A stretch of DNA of 64,000 bases from the NCBI GenBank assembly GCA_006384855.1, contig VCJN01000322.1:1-64000 (forward strand), given 5' to 3'. Shown one piece after another: positions 1 to 12,700 of this stretch. A model generated the notes under the pieces. That model did no database searches and was not told the DNA's origin. It saw only the letters and a list, made by a program, of their open reading frames with translations. Position numbers and translations under genes: made by a program. The number at the start of each line of letters is the position of its first letter. Within the stretch, counting starts at the first letter, position 1. Source of the DNA: Tetraselmis striata. Its lineage: Eukaryota; Chlorophyta; Chlorodendrophyceae; Chlorodendrales; Chlorodendraceae.

Positions 1-39
1 CACCCAGCTGATGGCTGCATATCGCGACTGTGCATCTAG

Positions 40-1879
40 GAACCGGCAAGACCACGACATTGGTGGAAGCCATCCTGCAGTGCAGCAAGCGTCCAGGCGC
101 GCGCATCCTAGCGTGCGCGCCCAGCAACGAAGCCGCCGACCTAATTGTCACGGGGCTGGCCAAATGGGGCATGCTGGCTCAGGACATGCTGCGCATCATG
201 TCCTTCTCGCGCGATGAGCGGAAATGGCCGGACGCCGTCAAGCCGTATACCAAGGTCGGTACGATGACAAGCCATTGGCTGCCGCATAAGCATCGACCGG
301 GGCCTCATGCTCGTGTGTGCATGTATGACCTCGTCGGTGTGTCTGCGTGATTCCTTTGATGGCATGTCATGGCAACGGCTGTATCACACGTCGCGTGGAA
401 AGCCTCACCCGCCCCCCGTACCCGGGGGTTGCGGGCATGCTTTGTCCTTTCCAGGTCCCGAGAGGTGAGGATTGGGTGGCGGAGGTCAAACGCAAGAGGG
501 TCGTGGTCGCCACGCTCGCAACAAGCGCCAAGCTGGTCAACTGGGGCGTGCCAAGGGGCCACTTCGGCACCATCTGCATCGACGAGGCAGGGCAAGCGCC
601 GGAACCGGAGCTGATGGGAGTGGTGGCGACGCTGCTGGGCATCGGCGGGGGGGAGCGCGACTCCGGGCAGCTGGTCCTTGCGGGGGATCCTAAGCAGCTG
701 GGGCCCATCGTGCACTCGTCGACATGCAAGCGCCACGGGCTGGACATCTCCATGATGGAGCGCCTGATGAACACCATGGAGTTGTACGCGCACGACGTGG
801 ACAAGCACGGCGTGGAAGTGCATGGCTACGATCCGCTGCTGGTGACCAAGCTGGTGCGCAACTACCGCAGCCACCCCGCCATTCTGGCGCTGCCCAACCG
901 GCTCTTCTACGACGGCGAGCTTGTGGAGGCCGCGGACCAGGCGCTGACGCGGCGTCTGGAGCGGTGGGAACACCTGTCGGCCCCCGGCCACCCAGTGCAA
1001 TTCCATTCAGTCCTCGGCCTGGACGAGCGGGAGGGCAACTCGCCGTCGTGGTTCAACAGGTTCGAGGCAATGCAGGTACGTGAGCAGCACCTGGTTGATA
1101 CATCAGGTGCCCGCCTCCCACGACGCAGATTCCTGCTCTTCTGCGGCACGCCCATCCAAATGACCGACGCGCGTGTAACCATAGTTCAGGCTACCGGCCA
1201 TCCTCCTGTGTGTCCAAACCCCTCATTCTTCCCGTGGGCCTTAGCTAAAATCGCATTGCTCGCAGTGGCCGCGAAGCAAACGAGCCGTGGTTGGCCGGTT
1301 TCTTGCGATCATTACAACATCGCCTTGCTGAACGCCGCGCTGCAGGTGGTGGAGTACGTCAAGCTGCTCGTCCGCGACACAAGGCCGCCCACAAGAGAGG
1401 CAGACATTGCGGTGATCAGCCCCTACCACAAGCAGGTCATGAAGATCCAGCAGGCGCTGCAGAGTGAGGGGCTGCGTGGCATCATGGTTGGCAGCACGGA
1501 GCGGCTGCAGGGCCAGGAGCGCCGCGTCATCATCATCTCCACTGTGCGCAGCAACCCAGACCACCTTGAGTTCGACACGCGCCATGTGCTGGGCTTTGTG
1601 GCCAACCCCAAGCGCTTCAACGTGGCGATCACACGCGCCATGGCGCTGCTCATCGTGGTGGGCAACCCTGGAATCCTTCAGCGCGACCCGCACTGGGCGG
1701 CGCTGCTGCTCGACTGCGCTCGCAAGGGAGCATGGAAGGGCCCCGGCCGCAACGAAGCCACGCGCCCGCCCCGGGGTGATGGAGGAGGCGGCGATCCGCA
1801 AGGTGGGGCTCCAGCCGATGGCGCTCCTTCCCATCAGATGGAGCAGGAAGGGCCATCCTGGCGCCGAGCCGATGAATGA
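40..1879 (+). CDS. MOV10/SDE3-like superfamily 1 RNA helicase, C-terminal part (5' end outside window)
   Basis: This is an ATP-dependent RNA helicase of the UPF1-like SF1 group, closest in motif wording to MOV10/SDE3/Armitage, which act in small-RNA silencing and RNA turnover. Three exons are visible: 40-254, 455-1075 and 1346-1879, all joined in phase 0 at GT-AG sites. The first exon opens inside the Walker A motif (GTGKTT; the first base of its codon lies in the previous exon) and continues into ILACAPSN. Motif II is DEAG (581-592), motif III is GDPKQL (683-700), and LVRNYRSHP, ERLQGQE and KRFNVAITRA follow. The order and spacing fit helicase domains 1A and 2A. Everything upstream of Walker A is missing. 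Intron 1076-1345 is 270 bases with no in-frame stop, so it reads open, but it lacks family similarity. The tail after GNPGILQRDPHWAALLLDCA is low-complexity. I am sure of the family; orthology to MOV10 versus another SDE3-like paralogue is inferred. Confidence 0.9.
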
Positions 1880-1937
1880 TGTGGGCGTGATACATCCTGG
1901 CAGCAGGTAGGGGACACAGGTGCGACGACATAACTTA

Positions 1938-1942
1938 TGTAA
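1938..1942 (+). promoter_or_regulatory. TGTAA polyadenylation signal of the helicase gene
   Basis: TGTAA lies about 60 bases after the helicase stop codon. TGTAA is the usual near-upstream polyadenylation element in chlorophyte algae. Assignment rests on position and motif only. Confidence 0.45.
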
Positions 1943-2444
1943 TCCAACCGGCAACGTCGAACGGTCCGTTGAGCGCGTGATGTTCATAGATTGGGACTGG
2001 GCAGCATGCGGAAAGTCGTGCAGTCCTCAAGCGCGGATATGGCCTGCTGGGCCATGGTGGCATGCATATTGCTCCAGTACTTCCTGCTTTAAATCGCTGT
2101 ATGTAATTGCTATACATAAATATATATGTTTATAATATATATATATTGTAAATAGATATATAAATCAGTATATACATGTGCAATGAATGATAACTGCATC
2201 ATCAACTGTTGGTACAGTACGACAAGAAGGCAGCATTGGATGTCGGATTTTGCCATTATTATAATGCCAGCCCTTCGAGTGTATCTCATGGTATAATTTG
2301 ACACTACTACAGGGTATCTATACGGCTGCTGATGCTGCTGCTGAATGGCAGAGGAAACCCAAATAGGGAAAATGACAGCTAAACCATTAAAATTAGAATA
2401 CCCTAATGTATCAGAAATGGTACCTATTGAATATTACTATTAGT

Positions 2445-2508
2445 GAGCTAGCAGCAGAAGGCGATATCAGGAAATCACCAAAGACAAAGGACAATCAGAA
2501 GGGTCCTC
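2445..2508 (+). repeat. Short dispersed repeat, copy 1 (copy 2 at 31228-31290)
   Basis: A block beginning GAGCTAGCAGCAGAAGG and continuing through AAATCACCAAA and GGACAAT to GGTCCTC is found again, slightly diverged, at 31228-31290 in the same orientation. It has no coding potential. The second copy lies 30 bases outside the right end of the Ginger-type element. Confidence 0.7.
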
Positions 2509-3472
2509 AGAAAGGTATTGAAATATTACTGTTAGTACAGGGTAGATGCTGTGATGCTCGTGAGCGGGGCGCGCCGCGCGCCCTACGATAGCTACCCGCG
2601 GCCTGCTCGCGCGTCTGGCGATAGACGACGAGGGCGGAGCCACCGACCTCCGAACCTGCGCGCCTCCGCGACATCGCGACAACTGCTCCGCCTGCAGCAA
2701 CACCATCCTGGGCCTCACCCTGGGGTCAAGACCGTCAAGCTCCGCGTCACGGAACCTCCCCCCCCACCACACACACACACACGCACAAACACCTGCTGCC
2801 TTGTGCTTCAGCAGGTGCGCACTGTCCACTCGCCCTTGTCGACCTGCCCCGCCCCCTTCCCCAGGCCACTCGCTGCTCCCCCGCTGCCCCGCGGCCCTCC
2901 GCCCCTCGCATGCCCGCTCTCCGGCCCCCAGCGACCAGACGGGCAGCATCCGAGCAAGCACGCAGGCTTCCGTCGACGGGCTTGGCACACGTGGCGGATG
3001 CGAAGGCGTGATAATGATTCAGTCACCCCTCTCCTCGTGGAGACGCCGTCGTTCATTGCGCACTCGTGAGAGCGAAAGATGCGAGCTCAGCCCAACCGAC
3101 ATCGCCGGGCAGCGCAGCGCCGCCGTAGTTCCCCCCCCCCCCACCCCCCCCCCCTTTCCATGGCACGGGGAAGAAGATCTGCTCGTTACGGCAGCACATA
3201 GTGGGATGCTCGGGTGGGGTCGGGCGGGGCTGCCAATGAGGCGAGCGCGGCTGAGGGGTATCTGCTGCGAGAGGCATCTCGTCACGACGACGCGGAGATG
3301 CCGGCTGATGCGGAGGGGCCGGGGGTGCCTGCCCGTCTGCTCGGCGTGCCCCCGTGCGCCTGAACTGACGGCCCTGGATGCGCTCACCGCCCGCAGGCTC
3401 TAAATCGAGGAGAGGCCGCGGCGGCGAGGCGGCTGCAGGGGGGAGTGGGCGAGCGAGCGGGAGGTAGTCGCC

Positions 3473-3673
3473 ATGTCGGCGGACAAGGTGCAGGCGCTGG
3501 TGAACTACTACGCGCGGGAGGGGCAGAGCCGCCACATCCAGACCGTCTGCAATGAGGTCCTCCGCAAGCGTCCCAACGACCAGCAGCTCCTCTTCTGGCG
3601 CGCGTACGGCCTCATTCTGGAGGGCTCCTTCTCCGAGGTGCGCCCATGCACGACTGACCGGCAACGGGGAAGG

Positions 3674-3706
<33 letters not shown>

Positions 3707-6700
3707 GTCTGCTCCTGCGGTGCCCACACTTTCATCCCCCTTCCCTTTTCCCCTCTCTTCTCATTTGCCCCCCTTTTCCCCCCCCCCCTCCCCCCTCCCC
3801 TTGTCATCCCCAGGCACTGCGTGAGCTGAGCAGCGCGTCGGGGGACGATGACACGCGGCTGGTGCTCCTGGCGGGGATGATCCAGGCGCACCAGTCCGCC
3901 AAAATTGTGGACGACGAGGCGGTCATGGACCTGCAGGCCCGCCTCGAGGTGGGGCTCGCTCGCTCGCTTCCCTGACCGAAGGCAGAATAGGGGGGGAGTC
4001 GGGGGACAGGGGGCGAGGCGGGCTGCGCTCGACTACCTGCCAGTGGCCTGGGCTGCCCTGGTGCTGGGGTGTGCGATGGATTGACGGGGTACCGTACCCC
4101 CCCGGCTGCGGCGCGCAGGCGGAGGAGGGCAGCGCCACGGTGGGAGCCATCGTGCAGCTGGCGACGCTGTACTGGCACAGCGCGCTGCTAGAGCGCGGCC
4201 GCGGCCTGCTGGAGCGCTGCCTGCGCTCGCACCCGGACGCCCTGGACGCGCAGTGCGTGCTCGGCTGGATCATCCTCAGCCAGCAGGTGCGCCTCAGCCC
4301 CCTCCTCAGCCCACCCTGCGACAGGCCCAGGCGCAGGAGCGCGCAACAGGGGGCTGGCATGCTCAAGGAGGGGGTTGGTGTGTGTATGTGCTGGGAAAGG
4401 GGGGGGCTTCTGCCAGGAGGGGGGCGCTGCATGACGGGGCCGCTGTGCCTCGGCTGCCGCAGGAGGACGACGACGACGGGCTGGAGGACTACGCCTCCAC
4501 CAGCGAGGCGCGGCAGTACTTTGACGGCGTGCTGGCGCAGGTGCCGCACCACCTGGAGGCCATGCTGGGCCGCGCCAAGTGCTGTGAGCTCGACCGGGAC
4601 TGGGCGGGCGCGATGGAGGGGCTCAACCAGGTGCCCTCCTCCCCCCCCCCCCCCCCCCCCCCCAGCAGCGGTGGCATGCCAGTCAGTCCGTGCTATGGCC
4701 CGAAATGCCCCCCTCAGCGAAACATCTCATCAGCTCTTTGCTTGGCCGCCGGGGCGCTAAGCGGTGCGCTCGGCATGGTGATCCGAGCACGGGGTGCTGC
4801 AGCTTTGTAATAGTGGAGGGACTCTGGGCGCGCATCGACCACATGTGCGAGGATGACCTCCGAGCGCCGCGCTTAGGGGAAAGGGCTCATGGGCCCGTTG
4901 GTGGAGGTGTGCATAGAGGTGTGCAGACTGACGGCGGTGGCACCGACGTGGCGGTTATGGTGGCTGCCGGTGGTGGTGACTGACTCGCACGGCTGCGGCG
5001 GCGGCGGCGCAGGTGGTGGCGCGCAACCCGTGGTTTGTGCCGGCGCTGGTGGACAAGGCCAAGCTGATGATTGCCACCAACGACTGGGAGGCGGCGATGG
5101 ACACGGTCAGCCGCATCCTGCAGAACGACACGAACAACATCGACGCCATGCTGCTGGAGGTGATCAACATGCTGGTGCGCGAGGGGCGCGTGCAGAACGC
5201 GGTCAAGAAGATGGTGGAGATCAAGGAGGCGATGGAGCGCGACGAGCCCAAGACGCACCGCCTCTTCCACAGCCTGTCGCAGGTCTTCTGCCGCGTCAGC
5301 GGTGCGCCTCCCCCCCCCCCCACCCACCACCACCGCCACCACCACTGTCACCGTATTCTCGTTCGGCACTGGCGGAGGGGCCAACGCGGTGTCCGCACCG
5401 CGACACCGCTCAGTGAAAGGCGGACCCAAAGCCGGGCTTTACTGTCTCTCGCCGATGCCGTGCGTTGCGCACCCACGCAGGCGGCGACCACGCGGTCCTG
5501 CGCGCCAGCCTGCAGTTTGCGGAGAAGGCGATGCGGCTGCAGCCGGAGAACTCCAACTACGTGAGCCCCCCCCCTCTTGCCCACCCTGCTGCCTGGTTTC
5601 CCCTGGCGATGGGCCATCGGCGCTCGCCTCCTTGGACAGGCGCGCCTCCCCAGCTGCAGCTAACCTACTGCCCATGCGCCCCGCCACCCTTTGCTGCGGG
5701 GCGCAGCACGTGGAGGTGGGCTACCACCACCAGCTGATGGGCGACTACCCCACGGCGCTGGCCAAGTTCAACGAGGCGCGCGACCTGGACGACCTCAACA
5801 TGGCGCCGCTCTACGGCTCCATCAACTGCCAGCTGTACATGCTGCAGCTTGACGAGGCGTCGGACCAGATCACGTTCCTCACGGAGATCGCCTCCTCCAC
5901 CGGTACCCCCCCCCCCCCCCCCCCCGCCCCCCCAAAACACACATATAACACACACCCATGGGCAAGCGCTTCACCGCCCCTCCCTACACGCATAGTGTCG
6001 GCAGCCCCGCCGTCAGATCGACTCATTGCATCGACTCATTTGTCGGCCGGAAAGGGCAGCCCGGGGATGGAGGGTTGTCCCGTCGCTTCTGGCGTTTCTT
6101 TTGTCAGCCAAGCCACTGCGCCGCGGTAGCGGTCACGTATGCAGCTGTGGCATCCACCCCGCGTTGCGTAATGGCAGCCCATGGCACGCTGAGTGATGGC
6201 GGCAGGGAGCTTGGCGACATGTTGCAACATGTGGTGCTAATGGGAAACCCTAAAGACCCTAAAACCTAAATATGAGATCACTACACTTCGGTGACCTTCC
6301 CTCCGCCGTTTGCCGCCCGCCAGGCTCCGGCGGGGAGCTGTCCTTCATGCGCGCGCTGCTGAGCTGGAAGCGCGGGGAGCACCACCGCGTGAGCGCGGCG
6401 CTGCTGGAGGGTGCGCTGCAGGAGCAGATGGACAGCCTCGCGGGCCGCCCCTTTGGCATCCAATTCCTGCTGGACCTCAACCCCAGCCGCATGCTCGACA
6501 TGGCCAAGCTCTTCATCCAGCACGTCGGCGGCGAGCCGCGCGCGCCCACCGAGCCGCCCAACGAGTACCTCGCCAAGTGCCAGAGGTGCGGCAGCCCCCC
6601 CCCCCCCCCCCACACACACCCCCCCCCCCTCCCCCCCAAACCCTCCCCCTTCCTCCTCTATTAGCTCACCCGTGTCTTGACAGAAAAGCCGCCACGATGA

Positions 6701-9700
6701 TGTTGTAGGTTTTCGGGTTCGACTGTAGGGTGTTAGGGTTTTCATCGCCACCGCAGTCACAGCACCTTCTAGCCCCCCCCTCCTCATGGACATGGACATG
6801 GACATGGCGTGGCATGGCGCGGCCCTCCTTAAAGTTGACGTGGTACTACGGGTGCCGACGCAACCATGAGAACCGCCTACTTTGAGCCTCCAATTGGGCC
6901 GGCGTGCAACCTATGAGAACATTCATTGTAGTTCCGCTATATTGTCGTCTACATTTGACCGCAGCCAGGCAGGGCAGGCTCTCATTTTCGGTGTTATCAC
7001 TACCGCGTCGGCACCCGTACGCACCCACCGGTGCCGCTGCGGTGATCTGCGGCGATACCGCGAGTGAGAGCCCGCCTAAGGCCTGCCAGAGGTCGCACAT
7101 GCACACCACTGGCGGCTACGTAGCAAGGTGTACTTGCGGTGGGCTGCATGCGGCCCCAATCTGAGGCGAATAGTCCTGGACATTGAGGGCGCTCCGGCCG
7201 CTGCACACAACATGCGCACCTTAGCCCGTCGCAGGCATGAACCAGTTGTGGGTGTGAGTCGGTGGCCTGCATGAGCGCTCGGGGCCCGGTGGCCGATGAA
7301 GCGAGTCGTTAGGGATACTGGGCCATTGATACGGGGATTAGGCATAAGCTGCCCAGCAAGCTATGTTGCAAGGCCCCGGGTGGGAGGGACAAAGGCGGTG
7401 CAATGCGGGTAGTAGTGCGGTAATTGCGCCCCCGGTGATGGTCGGGCGCTGGGCTGCTACTGATGTGGGTCTGTTCACTGCGCCATGTGCGGCATGCGGC
7501 CGTCATTATATGGTGTGTGGCTATGGTATAGCACGGTGCACGAGAGTGCCGAGCAGTAGAATAACGGCAGTAGAATAGTAGGCTATTGAATACCACGGGT
7601 GCGGCCGCGGCAGTAAGAGCACTGCTGCGAATAAGGGCCCGCCCTTGGCTGCCTGCGGTCAGATGTGGGCGAAGCTATAGCAGAACTATAATGAGTGTTG
7701 TTACAAGTCGCACGCAAAGCCCAGTCGCAGGCTCGTAATAGGGGATTCTCATTGGGGCACCGGCGCCTGTAGAGGGATGGTGTGTGGACCCCGAGTGCCC
7801 TGTGGACCAGTTGGCGGTTGCGATGCTGACAAGCATGGTGGCCCGCGCGCGCCTGTGCTTGTGCACCGCAGGGTGCTGGAGCTGCTGACCAAGCATTGCC
7901 CAGGGCTGCTGGAGGCGCAGGTGCAGCTGGCGCGTTGCGCGTACCTGGCGGGCAACATGGAGGCCGCGCAGCGCAAGGCGGCGGACTGCCTGCGGCTGAA
8001 CCAGGGCTGCAGCGAGGCGCACATTCTCATCGCGCACATCTACCTGCTGCAGAGCCGTTCCGGGGTGCGCCGCGCCGCCCTCCGCTGCGCCCCCCCCCCC
8101 CCCCCCTCCGCCCCCTGGTAGCGCCCGCCCACACCTCTACTCCCGCGCAAGCACTTGCTGCTGCAGGCAGTCCGCCATCCAACCTCGCCAGGAGGGTCAT
8201 GGATGATGGACAGTACCCGCGGGATTCTCTACTTTAGAGCGTGCTCGCCTTGCGGGAATCGTACAATCGTGTGCATCGCTTCGGGTCGGAAACCCTCGAA
8301 CGCCGTCATCCGGCCGGGGCGTCAGCACCGCCTCGTATGATCATTTTCTGATCTTTGCGACCCTCGTCGACGCACACGATTGTAGTGCGGGGATACCCAC
8401 AAACGAGCGCACTCGAAAGTTTTGAATCCTGCGGTTACTGTCTAGCATCCATGACCCTCCTGGTCCGATTGTTGCGCCAACTGATCGGAGGGTATGTTTG
8501 GAGACCCGTAAAGAGCGAGGCGCGTACTTGCAGGTTTTTGTTTTTCCGCCCCCGGGACAGGACTGGCACCAGTGAAACCCTTGCAGCGTCTCTACGACGG
8601 CCATTTAGGCAGCGATCAAGTTACGGAAGGCCCGGGATAGGCGACGCTCCGTTATTATAGCCATCAAGCAAATTGAGGAAGACGCATTTTGCAAGATTAA
8701 TTGAAGGCCAGTGATTTGAATTTCCAATAATGTTGGATCACCCACCGTCTAAAACGCTGCCATCAAAATACCTGGCACTGACCACAAAAGGTCTGACCTA
8801 CCTGTCTGGGCATCGGTCCAATCGAGTATTGCAAGTTGGGGCAAGGGGGTGTGGTTGTTGAGGCGCGGTAGGCAGCAGGAAGGGGGAGGCATTGGGGCAG
8901 CATTGGCGGTGTGGGTCCGTTGGTCTGTGGGGCAGCATTGGCAGTGTTCCGCCGCCGCCCGCTGCCCGCTGCCCGCTCACGCTGTCATCCGCCGCCCTGG
9001 CCAACGCAGCCCGCGGTGCAGTCGTTGGAGTCGGCCATGAGCCACGACTTCGGCGTGCGTGAGAGCCCGCAGTACGTCATCATCAGCGCCAAGGTGCCCC
9101 CCCTCCCCCCCCCCCTTTCCCCTCCCATCCCCTCCCACCCTCGACATGCCCACCAACACCACACACCGGCCTCTCTCTCCCCCCCCCCCCCCCCCTTCCC
9201 TCTCTCTCCCCCTCCCTCCCTCTTCCTCTCTCCCACTCCCTCCCTCTCTCTTTCCCTCTCCCTCTCTCTGCCTCCTAACATCTCGATGAGCCCGCACCTC
9301 ATGTGACGGCGCCCGGCGTAGAAAGCGGAACGAAAAAATCTAGGAGAAAGAAAGAGAAAGAGCAATGAAGACATGAAAGCCGTGCTCAAGTGCGGGTGCC
9401 GGCGCACTTGGATGCGCGCGGGTGCTCCCTCGCAGACACCGTTCGATTCGGTCTGTGGTGCGTCCGAATTTGAACCGCGAGGGACAAAGCGCCTGGTCAC
9501 ACGTGTTGCCCTGGAAGACGTCGGTGGTTGACACTCTTCCAGAGTCGCGCGCAAAAGCTTGATACGCCGCCCGTAGCGGCCGCCCGTCCGCATGGGTGGT
9601 GGGCCGGCTGAGGTGTGGACTACGCGGGGGGCGTCGCGGCGGCGTGCAGGCGGCGCTGATGGAGAAGCGGCTGGACGACGCGCAGCGAGTGCTGGAGGCG

Positions 9701-12700
9701 GGCATGCGGCTGCCAGGCGTCAAGTCGCCCATCACGGCGGCGCAGCGCGCCAAGGCGGGGAAGGCCAAGCTGCGGGAGCCGCTGCTGACGGAGCGCGTCT
9801 CGATATACCTGCTCATGGCGGAGGTGCTGTCCAAGCAGAGCCGCCTGAGCGAGGCGCCCGAGGCGATCAAGATCATCAACGACGCGCTGCACGAGTTCAA
9901 GGGCACGCCGGAGGAGGTGCGCGTGACGATCGCCAACTGCGAGCTCGCGCTGGCGCGCAAGGACGTGAAGGGCGCGCTCAAGATGCTGCGCGTGATCCCG
10001 CGAGACTCGCCGCACTACCTGCGCGCCAAGGTCGCCATGGCAGACATCTACCTCAAGCACCACCACGATAAGCACGCCTACGCCCGCTGCTACACGGAGC
10101 TGGTGGACCTGCAGCCCGACGCGCAGACGTACGTCATGCTGGGCGAGGCGTTCATGCAGATCCAGGACCCGGAGCAGGCGGTGCGCGCCTTCCAGAGCGC
10201 GCTGGAGAAGGACCCCGGCAACACGGAGCTCACCACCAAGATCGGCCAGGTGCGCTGCTACCCTAAGCAGGCAGGCAGGGGGCTTGGATCCCCCCCCCCC
10301 CCCCCCCCTCTCCCCCCCTGGTGCACGTACACACGTCCAAACGGGGGGGGGGGGGGGGGGGGGGGGGGGGTTCATCCCTTGCCAACAGCACTCTGCCATG
10401 GACTCTCCATTTTCATTGTGATTATAAAGTCATTGCGGAGTGCCTTGTAATTTGAGGGGATGCCATCCTGTGGCCCACATCAACGCCACTTCATCGGTTC
10501 TGAACGCTGTGTGTACAATGAGACACGATACACATTGCTGCACCGTCCACCCTGTTCCCTCAATTACCAAAAGGGGACATCCACACCATAACCACTTACT
10601 TTATTATTGCCGGTACTCTTACTATTGCCATTTCACTCTTACTAAAACTGTTGCTATTGCTATTGCTATTACGGGTACAATGTTACTTTATTACTATTAA
10701 CTAATACTAATGCTGATAGTAATAATGATGATGATGATAATAATAATAATAATAATAATAACAATAACCATAACAACAACAACAATAATAGTAATCATAA
10801 TAATAATAACAACAACAACAATAATAGTAGTAATGATAAAACTATAATACTAATTCTTACTATGTTACTTTTACTATTGCTGTTAGTGTTGCTACTACCA
10901 GTACCAATACAAATAATATTACTATTACGGGTACAGTTTTACTATTTACTATTACTTTTTTACAACAGTATCTTCTACCCGCAAACCCGATTGAATGGTG
11001 CGGTACATGGCGCACAGTACCTCGTGTGTTTTCCTCCCCTGATACGTGCAGAGCAGCCCATCCACCTGCGGTCCACCTCTGGCACTCAAACCGCCCCGTT
11101 GCCGGTGGTCCGCCTCCCGCTGATCCCCCCCCCCCCCCCCCCCCCCCCCAACCCCCGCAGGCGCTGGTGACCACGCATGACTACCAGCGGGCGCTGGACT
11201 ACCTCGTCAAGGCGGTCAAGTCCAACGCGGGCAACCTGCGGCTGCAGATGGAACTGGCCAACCTGCACTTCAAGCTGCAGCAGCACAGCGCGGCCGACAA
11301 GGTGCTGACGGCCATCCTGCAGCGCCAGCGCGGCGCCGACCCCGTGGAGAACCTGATGACCGACGCCAAGGCGCTGCGGCTCAAGGCCAACGTCCAAAAG
11401 GTGCGCGGCCGGCTGGCAGCTGCCGCCGCCCGGAGTGGTGGACACCCCCAGGGCTCTTGATTAGGGCTCTCAAAACCCAAACTTTCATCGTAAATGAACT
11501 GACGAAATGGTTTCTCAGCATTTCGAATCATAGCCCTCCCCACGGGGGTGCTCGGGCCGCTGGTCGTGTGTGCCAAGGCGCGCACTCAATGGCCGGCTAC
11601 GCCGCCGTGAAGATAGTAGGGTTTAAAGGGATTAAGGAAAACCCCGGCCTTAAGCAGGTAGGGTATCGCGATCCCCAATTGCACCGACTTTTTTGTTTCG
11701 AGAGCGGACAGGCAGCTTTGTTGTTGTTTTTCCTAGTGGTAGACATTTCTCTTCGAGTGTAGGGTTTTGGAACCCTGCCATCATGCCAGGGCCTCCGCCG
11801 GGGTCACCTTGCTTGATGACGCTACCGCGCTCTGCTTACTGTGGTTCGCCCTGGATGGGGTGGGGTGGGACGGGGCGTCATGTCTCGCGCAGGCGGCGGG
11901 CAACCCGGAGGGCTACATCGAGACGCTGGTGACGGCGCGGCAGACGCAGACGACGCTGCTGAGCAAGCTGCGCGGCGAGCACCCCGACGTGATGAACGAG
12001 CAGAAGACCGTGGCGGCCGACATGTGCTGCGAGCTGGCGCAGGAGTATGAGCTGGCGCGCAACTGGGACAAGGCGATGGAGTACTACAACGAAGCGCTGA
12101 AGAGCCACGAGGAGCACGCCAAGGCGATGCTGTCGCTCGCCAAGCTCTACATGGCCGACGGCGACACGGAGGCGTGCCAGCAGCAGTGCGTCACGCTTCT
12201 GCGCAGCTACCCCGAGAACGAGGAGGCGTCCATCATGCTGGCGGAGCTCATGTTCCACAAGGAGCACTACGAGACGGCCATCTACCACTTTCAGCAGCTG
12301 CTGGAGCGCAACGCCAACCACTACGGCGCGCTCAGCCAGCTGGTGTCGCTGCTGCGGCGCGCCGGCCGCCTGGAGGACATCCCCAAGTTCATCAAGTCGG
12401 CGCAAAAGTCGACGCCGCGCGCCGCGATGGACCCCGGCCTGCACTACTGCAAGGGCCTGCAGGCGCGCTTCTCCAACGACATCCAGCTCGCGCTCAAGGA
12501 GTTCAACATGGCGCGCAAGGACAGCGAGTGGGGCGCGCCCTCCATCTTCCAGATGGTGGAGATCTACCTCAACCCCGACCACGAGGCGGTGTGGGACGAG
12601 GCCAACGAGGGGAAGGGCCGCGCGGACAACGCCAACGCGGTGGACGCCGCCATGAAGCTGCTGCGCGAGGTGCGCGCCCGCCCGCGCCCGCTCCCCCTCA

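Larger units (their letters stand above)
1880..3472. other. Intergenic region between the helicase and IFT139; no gene recognised
   Basis: The left part (about 2100-2460) is AT-rich with TA-repeat stretches and holds nothing recognisable. The right part (about 2550-3470) is GC-rich with C runs and a short CA repeat near 2770. It presumably contains the IFT139 promoter and 5' leader. Open frames there on both strands show no family resemblance and look like base-composition effects. Confidence 0.5.

Noticed and set aside
2467..3069. Overlapping open frames on both strands upstream of IFT139
   Set aside because: Arg/Pro/Ala-rich translations with no family wording; typical of GC-rich spacer sequence.
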